This document shows positions 1 through 7,619 of a stretch of DNA of 7,655 bases, piece by piece. The stretch is from NCBI GenBank assembly GCA_030950965.1, contig JAUZQP010000184.1, forward strand, positions 1 through 7,655, given 5' to 3'. Made by a program: the position numbers and the translations under genes. This DNA comes from Mariprofundaceae bacterium. GTDB taxonomy: Bacteria; Pseudomonadota; Zetaproteobacteria; Mariprofundales; Mariprofundaceae. The first letter of the stretch is position 1, and each line of letters begins with the position of its first letter. The notes under the pieces are model-generated. The model was not told the origin of the DNA and made no database searches. It saw only the letters and a program-made list of their open reading frames with translations.

Positions 1-552
1 ATGACCTGCATCAACGGCAATGACCAATCCACGTTTTCGATGTTGCTTAGAGGAGTGAGATTTAGGACCGACTTGTTGTTGGGCATGATGCTTTGCTGAC
101 GCAGACTTTGGCCATAAATCAACCACTAAACGACGCGGTTTCACCTTCGACGGTGCTAATAGCGAAGATGTTACACGCATACTTTGCCGTACATCCAGCA
201 CGACGCGGTAGGCATCATCAGGTCGCGGCGCATAACGAATACGTTTGATAAAGGATTTTTTTGCTGGTTTGCTGTGTCTGCTGCTGCTCATGCGCGTGTG
301 TAAAAAGTCAATCACCACACGATCGGGGTTACTTAAAGTGAACAACTTGTAACGCACCGTGCCCGTCAGATCAAATACGATTCGTGTGTGGTCAGCAGCA
401 TCCCATATACGCGTGTCCCCTAAAAAAGCACTGGCTTGTGCAAATGGTGCGGTGACCATGCATAGAAACAACGCAATACATAAAGAAGAGATGTAACTAA
501 AAAAGTAATTAGGCAAGTTTTTTATACCTGATTCGATGCGGTTGCGTGGCAT
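1..552 (-). CDS. N-acetylmuramoyl-L-alanine amidase, AmiB/AmiC type (N-terminal part; cut by window edge)
   Basis: Exported peptidoglycan amidase that cleaves the bond between MurNAc and the stem peptide, typically to separate daughter cells. Only the first 184 residues are in the window. Residues 1-42 look like a signal peptide: Arg/Lys in the n-region, a hydrophobic core at about 17-36, and a likely cleavage after an Ala-x-Ala (AQASA). Residues 43-146 match an AMIN domain, which targets the septum or cell wall ([38 protein letters not shown]). A basic, His/Gln/Ser-rich linker (about 148-174) follows, then [10 protein letters not shown]. That is the opening of the Amidase_3 catalytic domain, whose final His is the first zinc ligand. 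The ATG at 552 gives a charged n-region and has GGAG only 3 nt upstream. A TTG at 516 (AGG 10 nt upstream) is the alternative start. Either choice overlaps the 3' end of ettA (by 44 or 8 bp), suggesting co-transcription. AmiB and AmiC cannot be told apart from this part. Confidence 0.88.
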   Translation of the reverse strand, partial: MPRNRIESGIKNLPNYFFSYISSLCIALFLCMVTAPFAQASAFLGDTRIWDAADHTRIVFDLTGTVRYKLFTLSNPDRVVIDFLHTRMSSSRHSKPAKKSFIKRIRYAPRPDDAYRVVLDVRQSMRVTSSLLAPSKVKPRRLVVDLWPKSASAKHHAQQQVGPKSHSSKQHRKRGLVIAVDAGH

Positions 553-2185
553 TTTCTCCGAGGCGGCGTTTTTTGTCGTCCTCGTAAGCAGCAAAGTTCC
601 CTTCAAACCATTCCGCATGTGCATCACCTTCAAAGGCGAGAATATGCGTGGCAATACGATCCAAGAACCAACGATCATGCGAGATCACCACGGCGCAACC
701 TGCAAAATCCAGCAGGGCTTCTTCCAAGGCGCGCAAGGTTTCCACATCCAAGTCATTGGTTGGTTCATCCAGCAGCAACACATTGCCGCCCGTTTTGAGC
801 ATTTTCGCCAAATGCACACGATTACGTTCGCCACCAGAAAGTGTCGCAATGCGCTTTTGTTGGTCGCCGCCCTTGAAGTTGTAGCGAGCGCAATAAGCGC
901 GACTTTGTACTTCAGCGCGCCCCAAATGAATGATCTCCGCACCACCAGAAATTTCTTCCCATACGGTCTTATTATCATCTAGGGCATCACGGGATTGATC
1001 CACATACGACAATTGCACGCTTTCGCCTATGGTTATACTACCGCTATCAGGCTGTTCCTGCCCCGTAATCATGCGAAACAAGGTGCTTTTACCCGCACCA
1101 TTAGCACCAATAACCCCCACAATGCCACCGCGTGGGAGCTGAAAGTTGAGGTCTTCAATGAGGGCATGGTCAGCGAATTGTTTGGATAGGTGCGCAGCAC
1201 CAATGACATTTTCGCCCAAACGTTCTGCAACAGGAATAAAAATTTGTTTCGTCGCGTTTTGCTTTTGAACTTCCACACTGGCGAGTTCATCAAAGGCCTT
1301 GAGTCGCGCCTTGGACTTGGTTTGTCGCCCCTTAATACCTGCACGCACCCATGCCAGCTCTTTTTCAATGGCCTTTTTACGAGACGAATCCGATTTATCT
1401 TCTTGCGTCAAACGCTGTGATTTTTGCTCCAGCCAACTGCTATAATTGCCTTCAAAAGGAATTCCTTTGCCGCGATCGAGTTCAAGAATCCAACCTGCTA
1501 CATTATCAAGGAAATAACGGTCATGCGTAACAGCAACCACCGTACCGGGGAAGTCATGCAAAAAGCGTTCCAGCCAAGCTACGGATTCCGCATCCAAGTG
1601 GTTGGTCGGTTCATCCAGCAATAGCATGTCAGGATTGGATAATAATAGGCGACACAAAGCAACACGGCGACGTTCGCCACCCGATAGCGTTGTGACATCG
1701 GCATCCCATGCCGGCAAACGCAATGCATCAGCAGCTATATCCAGCTTGCGATCTAAATCCCAAGCATCAGCCGCATCAATCGCATCTTGCAATTCACCTT
1801 GTTGGGTGATGAGGTCATTCATTTCATCATCACTCATCGGCTCGGCAAAGCGGGCAGACAAGGCGTTGAATTGATCCAATAAGGCGCGTGTTTCGGCCAC
1901 ACCCTGTTCGACGTTTTGGCGCACATTTTGATCATTATCCAATGCAGGTTCTTGTGCCAAATAACCCATGCGAATGCCATCAGCAGGTTGTGCTTCGCCG
2001 ATAATATCTTGATCCAGCCCCGCCATGATTTTCAACAAGGTGGATTTACCCGAGCCATTCAGTCCCAGCACACCAATTTTAGCACCCGGAAAAAACGATA
2101 AATAAATATCTTTTAAAATTTCCCGTTTGCCAGCAACACGCTTGCCCACGCCTTGCATGCTATAAATGTACTGATAGTCCGCCAT
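509..2185 (-). CDS. ettA: Energy-dependent translational throttle protein EttA (ABC-F ATPase)
   Basis: Cytoplasmic ABC-F ATPase that binds the ribosomal E site and gates entry into elongation according to the ATP/ADP ratio. It has 558 residues, close to the usual 555. It has two ABC domains and no membrane segments. ABC1: Walker [10 protein letters not shown] (41-49), signature LSGGE (167-171), Walker [12 protein letters not shown] (188-198) with catalytic Glu192. The arm insertion specific to EttA lies at about 96-140. The charged interdomain linker lies at about 245-320 ([25 protein letters not shown]). ABC2: Walker [10 protein letters not shown] (360-368), signature LSGGE (449-453), Walker [12 protein letters not shown] (470-480) with Glu474. 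All catalytic residues are intact. The start is the ATG at 2185, which has AGGAG 5 nt upstream and gives [15 protein letters not shown], matching the EttA N-terminus. A longer frame opening at 2230 adds 15 residues lying over a hairpin and has no supporting ribosome site. It starts 52 bp after cheA, and the amidase gene overlaps its end. Confidence 0.96.
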   Translation of the reverse strand: MADYQYIYSMQGVGKRVAGKREILKDIYLSFFPGAKIGVLGLNGSGKSTLLKIMAGLDQDIIGEAQPADGIRMGYLAQEPALDNDQNVRQNVEQGVAETRALLDQFNALSARFAEPMSDDEMNDLITQQGELQDAIDAADAWDLDRKLDIAADALRLPAWDADVTTLSGGERRRVALCRLLLSNPDMLLLDEPTNHLDAESVAWLERFLHDFPGTVVAVTHDRYFLDNVAGWILELDRGKGIPFEGNYSSWLEQKSQRLTQEDKSDSSRKKAIEKELAWVRAGIKGRQTKSKARLKAFDELASVEVQKQNATKQIFIPVAERLGENVIGAAHLSKQFADHALIEDLNFQLPRGGIVGVIGANGAGKSTLFRMITGQEQPDSGSITIGESVQLSYVDQSRDALDDNKTVWEEISGGAEIIHLGRAEVQSRAYCARYNFKGGDQQKRIATLSGGERNRVHLAKMLKTGGNVLLLDEPTNDLDVETLRALEEALLDFAGCAVVISHDRWFLDRIATHILAFEGDAHAEWFEGNFAAYEDDKKRRLGENATQPHRIRYKKLA

Positions 2186-2190
2186 GAATA

Positions 2191-2195
2191 CTCCT
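2191..2195 (-). promoter_or_regulatory. Ribosome binding site deciding the ettA start
   Basis: AGGAG read on the minus strand lies 5 nt before the ATG at 2185. It supports that start over the in-frame ATG at 2230. Confidence 0.8.
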
Positions 2196-2209
2196 GAAGT
2201 GTCTGGGGG

Positions 2210-2228
2210 GGGCAACATGGTGTTGCCC
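2210..2228 (-). promoter_or_regulatory. Perfect stem-loop in the cheA-ettA gap
   Basis: GGGCAAC and GTTGCCC form a perfect 7-bp stem around a 5-nt loop. It sits between the cheA stop (2238) and the ettA ribosome site (2191-2195). On the minus strand the 3' arm runs into a stretch of eight C residues (2205-2212), not a U-tract. It is therefore not a standard intrinsic terminator. An intercistronic hairpin that protects or separates mRNA segments, or tunes ettA translation, is more likely. The stem is visible; the role is inferred. Confidence 0.5.
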
Positions 2229-2237
2229 ATGAAGCCA

Positions 2238-5200
2238 TTACGCCGTTTCGACAGAACCGATCAGTGCTTGCACCGTCTCAAGAATCTTATCACCCTGAAG
2301 TTGTTGTTTAATCATGTAGGCATCAGCACCAGCTTCAAGTGCACGCATACGATCCTCGGCACTTTCACGGGTGGAAATAACCATGATCGGTAACTCTTCG
2401 TATTCAGGCTGATTGCGAATACGACGAACAAAACCGAAACCATCCAGACGTGGCATTTCCAAATCGGTGACCACCAAGTCAAACGTGCCCTTCTTGAGTT
2501 TCTCTAAACCATCCAGCCCATCAATTGCTGTTTCAACAGTAAAGCCAATACTTTCAAATACACTCTTTTCGATTTGGCGCGCAATCAAGGAATCTTCCAC
2601 CAGCAACACACTGTTGTTCATCTTCTCATCTTCGGTGATTTCGATGGTGATCGCCTGATCTGGCGCTGTGCGTCCCATCTCCTTAATGCCATAAGGCTCA
2701 AGCAAAATAAGCACATTACCATCAGCCGCAATGGTCGTACCCATCAAGCCTTGTGGTTGGTAACGTTTGATATAGGGATCAAGATCACGCACCACAATTT
2801 CTAACTCATCGATCATTTCATCGACAACCACGCCAACAAAGCCTTCAATATGTTCGGCAATAATAACATAAGGGCGACTGGATAAACTGCTTTCATCCCC
2901 TTCTGTGAGCATTTCGCGCATATCTACAAGAGCAACCAAGGTATTGTTATAACGAATGAAATCTTTGCCACCTGTACCCTTTTCAACGGATTCGGGAGAC
3001 ATGGGAACAATTTGTTCCACCAAATGGGTCAACATGCCAAAATAGGCAGTACCCATACGGAACATCAAGGCATGCTGGACCGCAATACTGACGGGAAGTG
3101 ATAGCAAGAAGCGTGTTCCCTTGCCCAGTTCGGAATCAATACGGATGGAACCCGTTAATTTACGCACAGCATCTTGCACGACGTTCATACCAATACCACG
3201 ACCAGAAACATCAGAGACATTCTTTTTGGTGGAGAACCCAGGGCGGAAAATCATTTCGAGAATTTCAGCCGAATCCATTTGATCGGCTTCAACTTGGGTG
3301 GTTACACCACGTTCAACAGCAGTGCTTTTAATAAGCTCTACATCCAAACCACGTCCATCATCAATCACTCCAATATGAATTTCACTGCCGTTTTGACGCG
3401 CTACAATAGAAACCTGTGCAATGGGAGGTTTACCGAGTCGCTTACGTTCATCGGGTAGTTCAACACCATGAGAAACAGCGTTATTCAGCAAATGAACCAA
3501 GGGTTCAACCAACGCCTCAGAAATACCTTGATCAATTTCCACCGAACTACCATCAACCACTAACTTCACACGTTTATCGAGCTTTACGGCAACATCACGA
3601 ACAGCGCGAGGGAAGGTGGAAAATATATTATCCAAGGGGCGTAACATCAGTGATAGCACTTGGTCACGCAGCTCTTTGAGCATCATGGCACCACGCATTT
3701 GGCTGAAACGCTGGTTCTCCATAAAACGTGACATTTTACGCATACCTTGATCGAAAGAGCGATCCATACTCTCCATCAACACCGCTTGATCTTCGGGGGG
3801 CATTTCACCCATGCCACGCTGTAGGGCGCGCCATTCTACACGTAAATCACGGAATTCATGTAATAGGCCACGGAATTCAACTTCGACCTCTTCACCGCGT
3901 GAACGTTCGGTACTGAGTTCCACAACAAAGCTAGATAACTCTTCCAGTCGCGCAGCATCGACACGCAAAAAACGACCCGAGGCTTGACGTTGGCCAGATG
4001 AATGGGAAGTACTACCATCACCCGCACTTTCTGGCCTAAACCGTTGGTTATCGTGCTTAGGCTCCGTTTTTTTCATCAAGGTCTCAGCCGCTGCGGCAGT
4101 GGCTTGTTGTTCGACCTGTTGGGTTGCTGCTAATTTAGCTTTCGTCGCTTCAGCGCGTGCTTCGCGGTCACGTTTCCGAAGCTCTCTCGCCGCTCGATCA
4201 CTTGCCAGTTTGTTGGGAGTCGCTGCTTGCTCACCTTGCGACTCAGCCCCCACCACTTCGGGTTTTTGCCGCGCTTGCTCTGCCGCCGCTTCTTTGGCTT
4301 GCTGGCGTGCTTGCTCTGCCGCCGCTTCTTTGGCTTGCTGCCGCGCTTGCTCTGCCGCCGCTTCTTTGGCTTGCTGGCGTGCTTGCTCTGCTGCCGCTTC
4401 TTTGGCTTGCTGGCGTGCTTGCTCTGCTGCTGTAGCTTCGGTTTGCTGACGTGCTTGTTTAGCTGCTGTAGCTTCAGCTTGCTGGCGCGCTTGCTCTGCC
4501 ACCGCTGTTTTGGCTTGCTGGCGTGCTAATTCAGCTGCCGCTTCTTCGGCTTGCTGGCGTGCCTGTTTAGCAGCCGCAGCTTCAGCTTGTTGCCGCGCTT
4601 GCTCTGCTGCCGCTGCTTCAGCTTGCTGGCGGGCTAATTCAGCCGCCGCTTCTTCGGCTTGCTGGCGAGCTTGTTTAGTCGCCGTAGCTTCGGCTTGCTG
4701 ACGTGCTTGCTCTGCCGCCGCTGCTTCGGCTTGCTGGCGCGCTAATTCAGTCGCCGCTGCTTCGGCTTGCTGACTCGCTAATTCTGCGGCTACTTGAAGC
4801 TGTGCTTGCTCATCCTCGGCTGATTGTACATTTTCATCAATTTTATTTTTAGACAATTCACCGCTAGCACCATAAACAAAAAGATCATCATCTGAGTTAA
4901 TATCCCCCAGTAATGCTTCAAGGCTAGATTCATCCAAACCATCATCTAATTCACCCAAGGTAAAGACATCATCCAAGTCATCAAGCTCAATGACTACATC
5001 AGAATCATCTTCGACAAGTACGATAGGATCATCAATAGGGAATTCCACCACAGCTTCATCCATACCCGTGGGTTCGATTAACAGCGTATCTATAGAATCT
5101 TCAACAAACATACCATCAGGCATCATAGCATCAATATCAGGTTGTATATCCGTTATGCTGGTTTGCTCTGGTGTTGCAGCAGCAATAGGTAAAAGTGCTA

Positions 5201-5750
5201 TATCATCCGAGAGAGGGGTATCTTCGATGAAGGGCGTTTCAACAAATCCGTCATCGCTATCAGTTTTATTGCTATGTTCTTTTTTCCAACTAGCCGCTTC
5301 TTCAGCGCCGATCATGGAGTAACCATCATCAACTTCCGGCGTGGTATCTTCTGACGGGGTCGTTTGTACGCTTTTTAAAAGTTCTTCATATTGAACTTTT
5401 AAAGCTTTGCTATCCAGACGAGGTTCGGTATCCACCTCTTCAAGTCGTTCATCCAAGTGATCATGTAAATCGTAAAGAAACTGTGTCATCTTAGGAACGC
5501 GTAATTCAGGGTTTTGAATTAGATGCTCCATGGCATCTTCGAACAAATGTGCCACAGCACCGACATCAAGCACACCTAACATTAAGGCGGAGCCTTTAAT
5601 GGTATGGGCATCGCGGCGTAATGTAATTAAGCCTTCTTCATCAATGGTTTCAGACTCAAATTCAACAAGCCCACGGTTGATCGATACCAACCGATCTCTG
5701 GCTTCATCAAAAAACGCGGCTAAAAAGTTGGATAAATCAAAACCAGACAT
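2238..5750 (-). CDS. cheA: CheA-type hybrid chemosensory histidine kinase with C-terminal receiver and long repeat linker
   Basis: Cytoplasmic kinase that takes signals from chemoreceptors through CheW-like contacts and phosphorylates response regulators. It has 1170 residues against about 650 for E. coli CheA. Hpt/P1: residues 1-110 with phospho-acceptor His49 (DAHTIKGSA). Residues 132-318 form a strongly acidic tether; 201-300 hold 33 Asp/Glu and no Lys/Arg. Residues 325-492 are 14 tandem 12-residue Ala/Gln repeats. A basic Ala-rich stretch follows at about 515-565. The P3 dimerisation region starts near 594. P4 ATPase: N box [10 protein letters not shown] (753-762), G1 DDGRG (797-801), G2 GRGIGM (850-855). 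P5 CheW-like domain: about 885-1025. Receiver: about 1045-1165, with Asp1053, phospho-acceptor Asp1096 (VVTDLEMP), Ser1126 and Lys1148. No recognisable P2 domain is present. Start ATG 5750 has GAGGAG 5 nt upstream. Domain order resembles ChpA/PilL kinases, but there is only one Hpt. A receptor gene precedes it and ettA follows. Confidence 0.95.
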   Translation of the reverse strand: MSGFDLSNFLAAFFDEARDRLVSINRGLVEFESETIDEEGLITLRRDAHTIKGSALMLGVLDVGAVAHLFEDAMEHLIQNPELRVPKMTQFLYDLHDHLDERLEEVDTEPRLDSKALKVQYEELLKSVQTTPSEDTTPEVDDGYSMIGAEEAASWKKEHSNKTDSDDGFVETPFIEDTPLSDDIALLPIAAATPEQTSITDIQPDIDAMMPDGMFVEDSIDTLLIEPTGMDEAVVEFPIDDPIVLVEDDSDVVIELDDLDDVFTLGELDDGLDESSLEALLGDINSDDDLFVYGASGELSKNKIDENVQSAEDEQAQLQVAAELASQQAEAAATELARQQAEAAAAEQARQQAEATATKQARQQAEEAAAELARQQAEAAAAEQARQQAEAAAAKQARQQAEEAAAELARQQAKTAVAEQARQQAEATAAKQARQQTEATAAEQARQQAKEAAAEQARQQAKEAAAEQARQQAKEAAAEQARQQAKEAAAEQARQKPEVVGAESQGEQAATPNKLASDRAARELRKRDREARAEATKAKLAATQQVEQQATAAAAETLMKKTEPKHDNQRFRPESAGDGSTSHSSGQRQASGRFLRVDAARLEELSSFVVELSTERSRGEEVEVEFRGLLHEFRDLRVEWRALQRGMGEMPPEDQAVLMESMDRSFDQGMRKMSRFMENQRFSQMRGAMMLKELRDQVLSLMLRPLDNIFSTFPRAVRDVAVKLDKRVKLVVDGSSVEIDQGISEALVEPLVHLLNNAVSHGVELPDERKRLGKPPIAQVSIVARQNGSEIHIGVIDDGRGLDVELIKSTAVERGVTTQVEADQMDSAEILEMIFRPGFSTKKNVSDVSGRGIGMNVVQDAVRKLTGSIRIDSELGKGTRFLLSLPVSIAVQHALMFRMGTAYFGMLTHLVEQIVPMSPESVEKGTGGKDFIRYNNTLVALVDMREMLTEGDESSLSSRPYVIIAEHIEGFVGVVVDEMIDELEIVVRDLDPYIKRYQPQGLMGTTIAADGNVLILLEPYGIKEMGRTAPDQAITIEITEDEKMNNSVLLVEDSLIARQIEKSVFESIGFTVETAIDGLDGLEKLKKGTFDLVVTDLEMPRLDGFGFVRRIRNQPEYEELPIMVISTRESAEDRMRALEAGADAYMIKQQLQGDKILETVQALIGSVETA
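4275..4778 (-). repeat. In-frame 36-bp tandem repeats, 14 units, in the cheA linker
   Basis: Fourteen consecutive 36-bp units encode 12-residue blocks of the type [12 protein letters not shown] (CheA residues 325-492). The first nine units follow a three-unit cycle in which blocks end in EL, EQ, KQ, giving a 108-bp higher-order repeat present three times. A single [12 protein letters not shown] unit follows, then four blocks identical in protein ([12 protein letters not shown]; nt 4275-4418) that differ by only a few silent bases. A partial, diverged unit (ARQKPE) ends the array. The composition predicts a continuous charged alpha-helix like the TolA stalk. The array is an integral number of codons, so gain or loss of units keeps the frame. 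Confidence 0.95.
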
Positions 5751-5755
5751 GGAAA

Positions 5756-5761
5756 CTCCTC
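5756..5761 (-). promoter_or_regulatory. cheA ribosome binding site
   Basis: GAGGAG on the minus strand lies 5 nt before the cheA ATG at 5750 and fixes that start. Confidence 0.8.
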
Positions 5762-5779
5762 AGGACATTCACGGATGCA

Positions 5780-5808
5780 GGAACTATGAGATTCACCCAC
5801 ACAGTTCC
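5780..5808 (-). promoter_or_regulatory. Stem-loop in the cheA 5' leader
   Basis: On the minus strand GGAACTGTG pairs with CATAGTTCC across an 11-nt loop. The nine pairs include one G-U wobble, and that position would be an A-C mismatch in plus-strand RNA. This favours a structure formed in the cheA transcript. It ends about 30 nt before the cheA start. I do not recognise a riboswitch class. Together with the surrounding 5751-5905 segment, in which I found no gene and no convincing promoter, it may be a translational control element, but that is inference. Confidence 0.4.
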
Positions 5809-5905
5809 CAAAAGGAGGCTTCTTTGAAGGCGCAGCATGTGTACTAAACATCACCTGTGCCCTAAATTGATCGGTGTAAGCCGAACAACAAACGCTCATA
5901 CCTTT

Positions 5906-6070
5906 CTAGGAGGTTGTCCGAGAATAGAGACCGTAGCGAGGGATTCCCATTTTGAGTCATTATTTTCGGCGTGTGAGGCGAATAGCAGGGCTATTTAACG
6001 AAAATAGACGGAAATAATGGCCGAAATGGGGTTCCGCAGTAGGTTCTTCTATTGTCGGACAGCCTCCTAG
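5906..6070. mobile_element. Fold-back, MITE-like element with terminal inverted repeats
   Basis: The 165-bp segment is an imperfect palindrome centred at 5988. Its ends read CTAGGAGGTTGTCCGAGAAT and, on the other strand, CTAGGAGGCTGTCCGACAAT, two differences in 20. Further complementarity continues inward (CCCATTT, CATTATTT), and the centre is an AATAGC-agg-GCTATT hairpin (5981-5995). CTAG occurs at both edges (5906-5909 and 6067-6070). It could be a 4-bp target duplication around a 157-bp core, or simply part of the terminal repeats, since CTAG is its own complement. No ORF or transposase lies inside, so movement would need a transposase supplied elsewhere. In RNA from either strand it could fold into a long hairpin that may end receptor transcription before cheA. 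The inverted repeat is seen; mobility is inferred. Confidence 0.7.
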
Positions 6071-6137
6071 CACGCTATACTACATCCATAGCACAGAGAG
6101 CAGAGAGGCATGAGCGTTACATGGAAGCCTTAAAAAA

Positions 6138-7607
6138 TTACAGCAGTTTCTGCAAATCGCCTGCTGCCAAGTTCATGCGCGTAGCTGCTTCACGTGATGC
6201 TTGCATCTGTGTCGCTGAATCTTTCAACAACTCAGAGATTTGACGCATGGTCAACACGAACTCCTGAGAGGTTTCATCCTGACGGCTGGTCGCTTTAGCA
6301 ATCGTTTGAATCGCTTGGCTGGACTTATTAGACATGCCCTGCATTTTTTCCAGAGCAACACCTGCACGCAGGGCAATTTCCACACCCTTAGCGACTTCTT
6401 CCAAGCCACGCTGTGTTACTTCCATCGATTCATGGGTGGATTTATGTACATCATCGACCACCGTTTGAATTTCTTTAGTAAACTCACGCGCACGCTCAGA
6501 CAATCGACGTACTTCGCCAGCAACCACGGCAAATCGTTTGCCGAACTCGCCCGCTGCAGCAGACTCAATGGATGCATTCAACGCCAATAGATGGGTTTCA
6601 TCAGCAATTTCTTGAATCGAATCAATGGACTCAAGAATCTGCTCTGCTTTACGGCTAGCATCGGTTACCTTATCTGCAATCGTATTTACTTCTTGGCGAA
6701 TACGATCCATATAACCAATAGCTTCGTTCACAGCTTTAGATCCATCAGCGGCTGAAACAGCAGTAGCCTGCGCCACACGTTCGACACTGTTTGCTGTAGC
6801 GGCAATCTTCCTTGCCGCATGCGACACCTCTTCGAGCTCCGATGTTACGCCTGCCACAGCACGCGCTTGCGTATCCGAAGCGGTAGCTTGTTGGTCAGCA
6901 CCATGCAAAATTTCCGTTGCCGCTTCTATTACATTATGTGCCACTTTCTCAATATTACCAGACATCTGACGAGAAAATCGAAGGTTCAAGAAAATCATCA
7001 TGATGGCAAGACCGACCACCAAAGCCATCACAAAGAAGCTCAATTTGGTCATTGCGCCCTCTTTTTCTTCGGTTTGCTGCACCAGTAATTTTTCCATCTG
7101 CGATGAGATAGTTTGTAGCTTAACCTGAGACACGAACACCAAGTTCTGCGCCACAATGGACATATTACCGGCCATACTTAAAGGAATCGTACCGCCCGTA
7201 ATGTCATTCGCTAACTGCATCACCTCTTTCATCAGGTCGTTCACTTCTTTAAGCTTGCCTTTAGAACTCTCACTCAACCCAGGCATCGCCTGAACCTCAG
7301 CTGAAATTTTGGAAAACTCAGCCGATGCTTTCTGTACCTTAGGAATATCTTCTTTGTTGGATGTTAATACGAAGTCATTCAGCGGCAGCAGAATATTGGA
7401 CAAGGTCGATTTAAAATGCTCCAAAGTCACACGTTGTTCATTGAGCTTACTTAACTCACTCACATCGCCATTCGCCTTGGTGAACGCACCAGAAAGAATG
7501 ATAATCAGAAAGATAAACAATCCGATAGAAATAAGAATGTTAGTTCGCGCTAGATGTCGTAAACCAACCACCTTAGCTTTAATTTTTTTATCTACTGTCT
7601 TCGCCAT
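6138..7607 (-). CDS. Methyl-accepting chemotaxis protein, two TM segments, no recognisable HAMP
   Basis: Inner-membrane chemoreceptor, 489 residues. Residues 1-22 are a basic cytoplasmic tail. TM1 lies at about 23-42 (NILISIGLFIFLIIILSG). A helix-rich periplasmic sensor of about 145 residues, consistent with a four-helix-bundle type, runs to TM2 at about 190-210 (LSFFVMALVVGLAIMMIFL). A long coiled-coil signalling domain follows, with its hairpin tip at about 330-375 (LLALNASIES...GEFGKRFAVVAGEVRRLSER). TM2 passes into the coiled coil without the Pro-containing HAMP pattern. The tip departs from the QTN..LNAAIEAARAGE consensus: ETH, and Ala at the trimer-contact Arg position. No CheR-docking pentapeptide ends the protein (GDLQKLL). 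The start is ATG 7607, with GGAG 8 nt upstream. A GTG at 7616 is in frame but overlaps that GGAG. Being next to cheA, it probably signals to that kinase. The ligand is unknown. Confidence 0.93.
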   Translation of the reverse strand: MAKTVDKKIKAKVVGLRHLARTNILISIGLFIFLIIILSGAFTKANGDVSELSKLNEQRVTLEHFKSTLSNILLPLNDFVLTSNKEDIPKVQKASAEFSKISAEVQAMPGLSESSKGKLKEVNDLMKEVMQLANDITGGTIPLSMAGNMSIVAQNLVFVSQVKLQTISSQMEKLLVQQTEEKEGAMTKLSFFVMALVVGLAIMMIFLNLRFSRQMSGNIEKVAHNVIEAATEILHGADQQATASDTQARAVAGVTSELEEVSHAARKIAATANSVERVAQATAVSAADGSKAVNEAIGYMDRIRQEVNTIADKVTDASRKAEQILESIDSIQEIADETHLLALNASIESAAAGEFGKRFAVVAGEVRRLSERAREFTKEIQTVVDDVHKSTHESMEVTQRGLEEVAKGVEIALRAGVALEKMQGMSNKSSQAIQTIAKATSRQDETSQEFVLTMRQISELLKDSATQMQASREAATRMNLAAGDLQKLL

Positions 7608-7615
7608 AATATGCA

Positions 7616-7619
7616 CTCC
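7616..7619 (-). promoter_or_regulatory. Ribosome binding site deciding the chemoreceptor start
   Basis: GGAG on the minus strand is 8 nt before ATG 7607. The longer frame opening at GTG 7616 would begin on the last G of this motif, leaving it without a usable ribosome site. The remaining bases to the window end (7620-7655) show nothing further. Confidence 0.7.

Noticed and set aside
536..1874. Plus-strand open frames of 60-150 codons across ettA
   Set aside because: They lie antisense to a clearly conserved ABC-F gene, and their translations show no domain pattern.
2186..2230. Longer ettA start at 2230 adding 15 residues
   Set aside because: The extra residues cover the hairpin and C-run, have no ribosome site, and are absent from the known EttA N-terminus. 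ATG 2185 has AGGAG at good spacing.
4099..4701. Several overlapping plus-strand open frames rich in Ala, Cys, Leu and Trp opposite the repeat
   Set aside because: They mirror the 36-bp periodicity of the cheA linker in other frames. A 36-bp unit without stops leaves all frames open, and none has a ribosome site or resembles a protein family.
4275..4778. CRISPR-like array (36-bp period)
   Set aside because: The units are contiguous with no variable spacers and encode an in-frame protein repeat inside cheA.
5830..5905. Possible sigma-70 promoter for cheA (TTGTTG with a 17-bp gap to AATTTA on the minus strand)
   Set aside because: Both hexamers match the consensus poorly, and no sigma-28 or sigma-54 pattern stood out, so it was not listed.
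6071..6137. Intrinsic terminator directly after the chemoreceptor stop
   Set aside because: There is a short T-run just after the stop but no GC-rich stem before it. The fold-back element further on is a better candidate for ending the transcript.
6052..6243. Plus-strand 63-codon frame starting in the fold-back element
   Set aside because: It runs antisense into the chemoreceptor end, has no ribosome site, and shows no recognisable motif.
7608..7616. GTG start for the chemoreceptor three codons upstream
   Set aside because: It overlaps the GGAG that serves ATG 7607, leaving it without a ribosome site.
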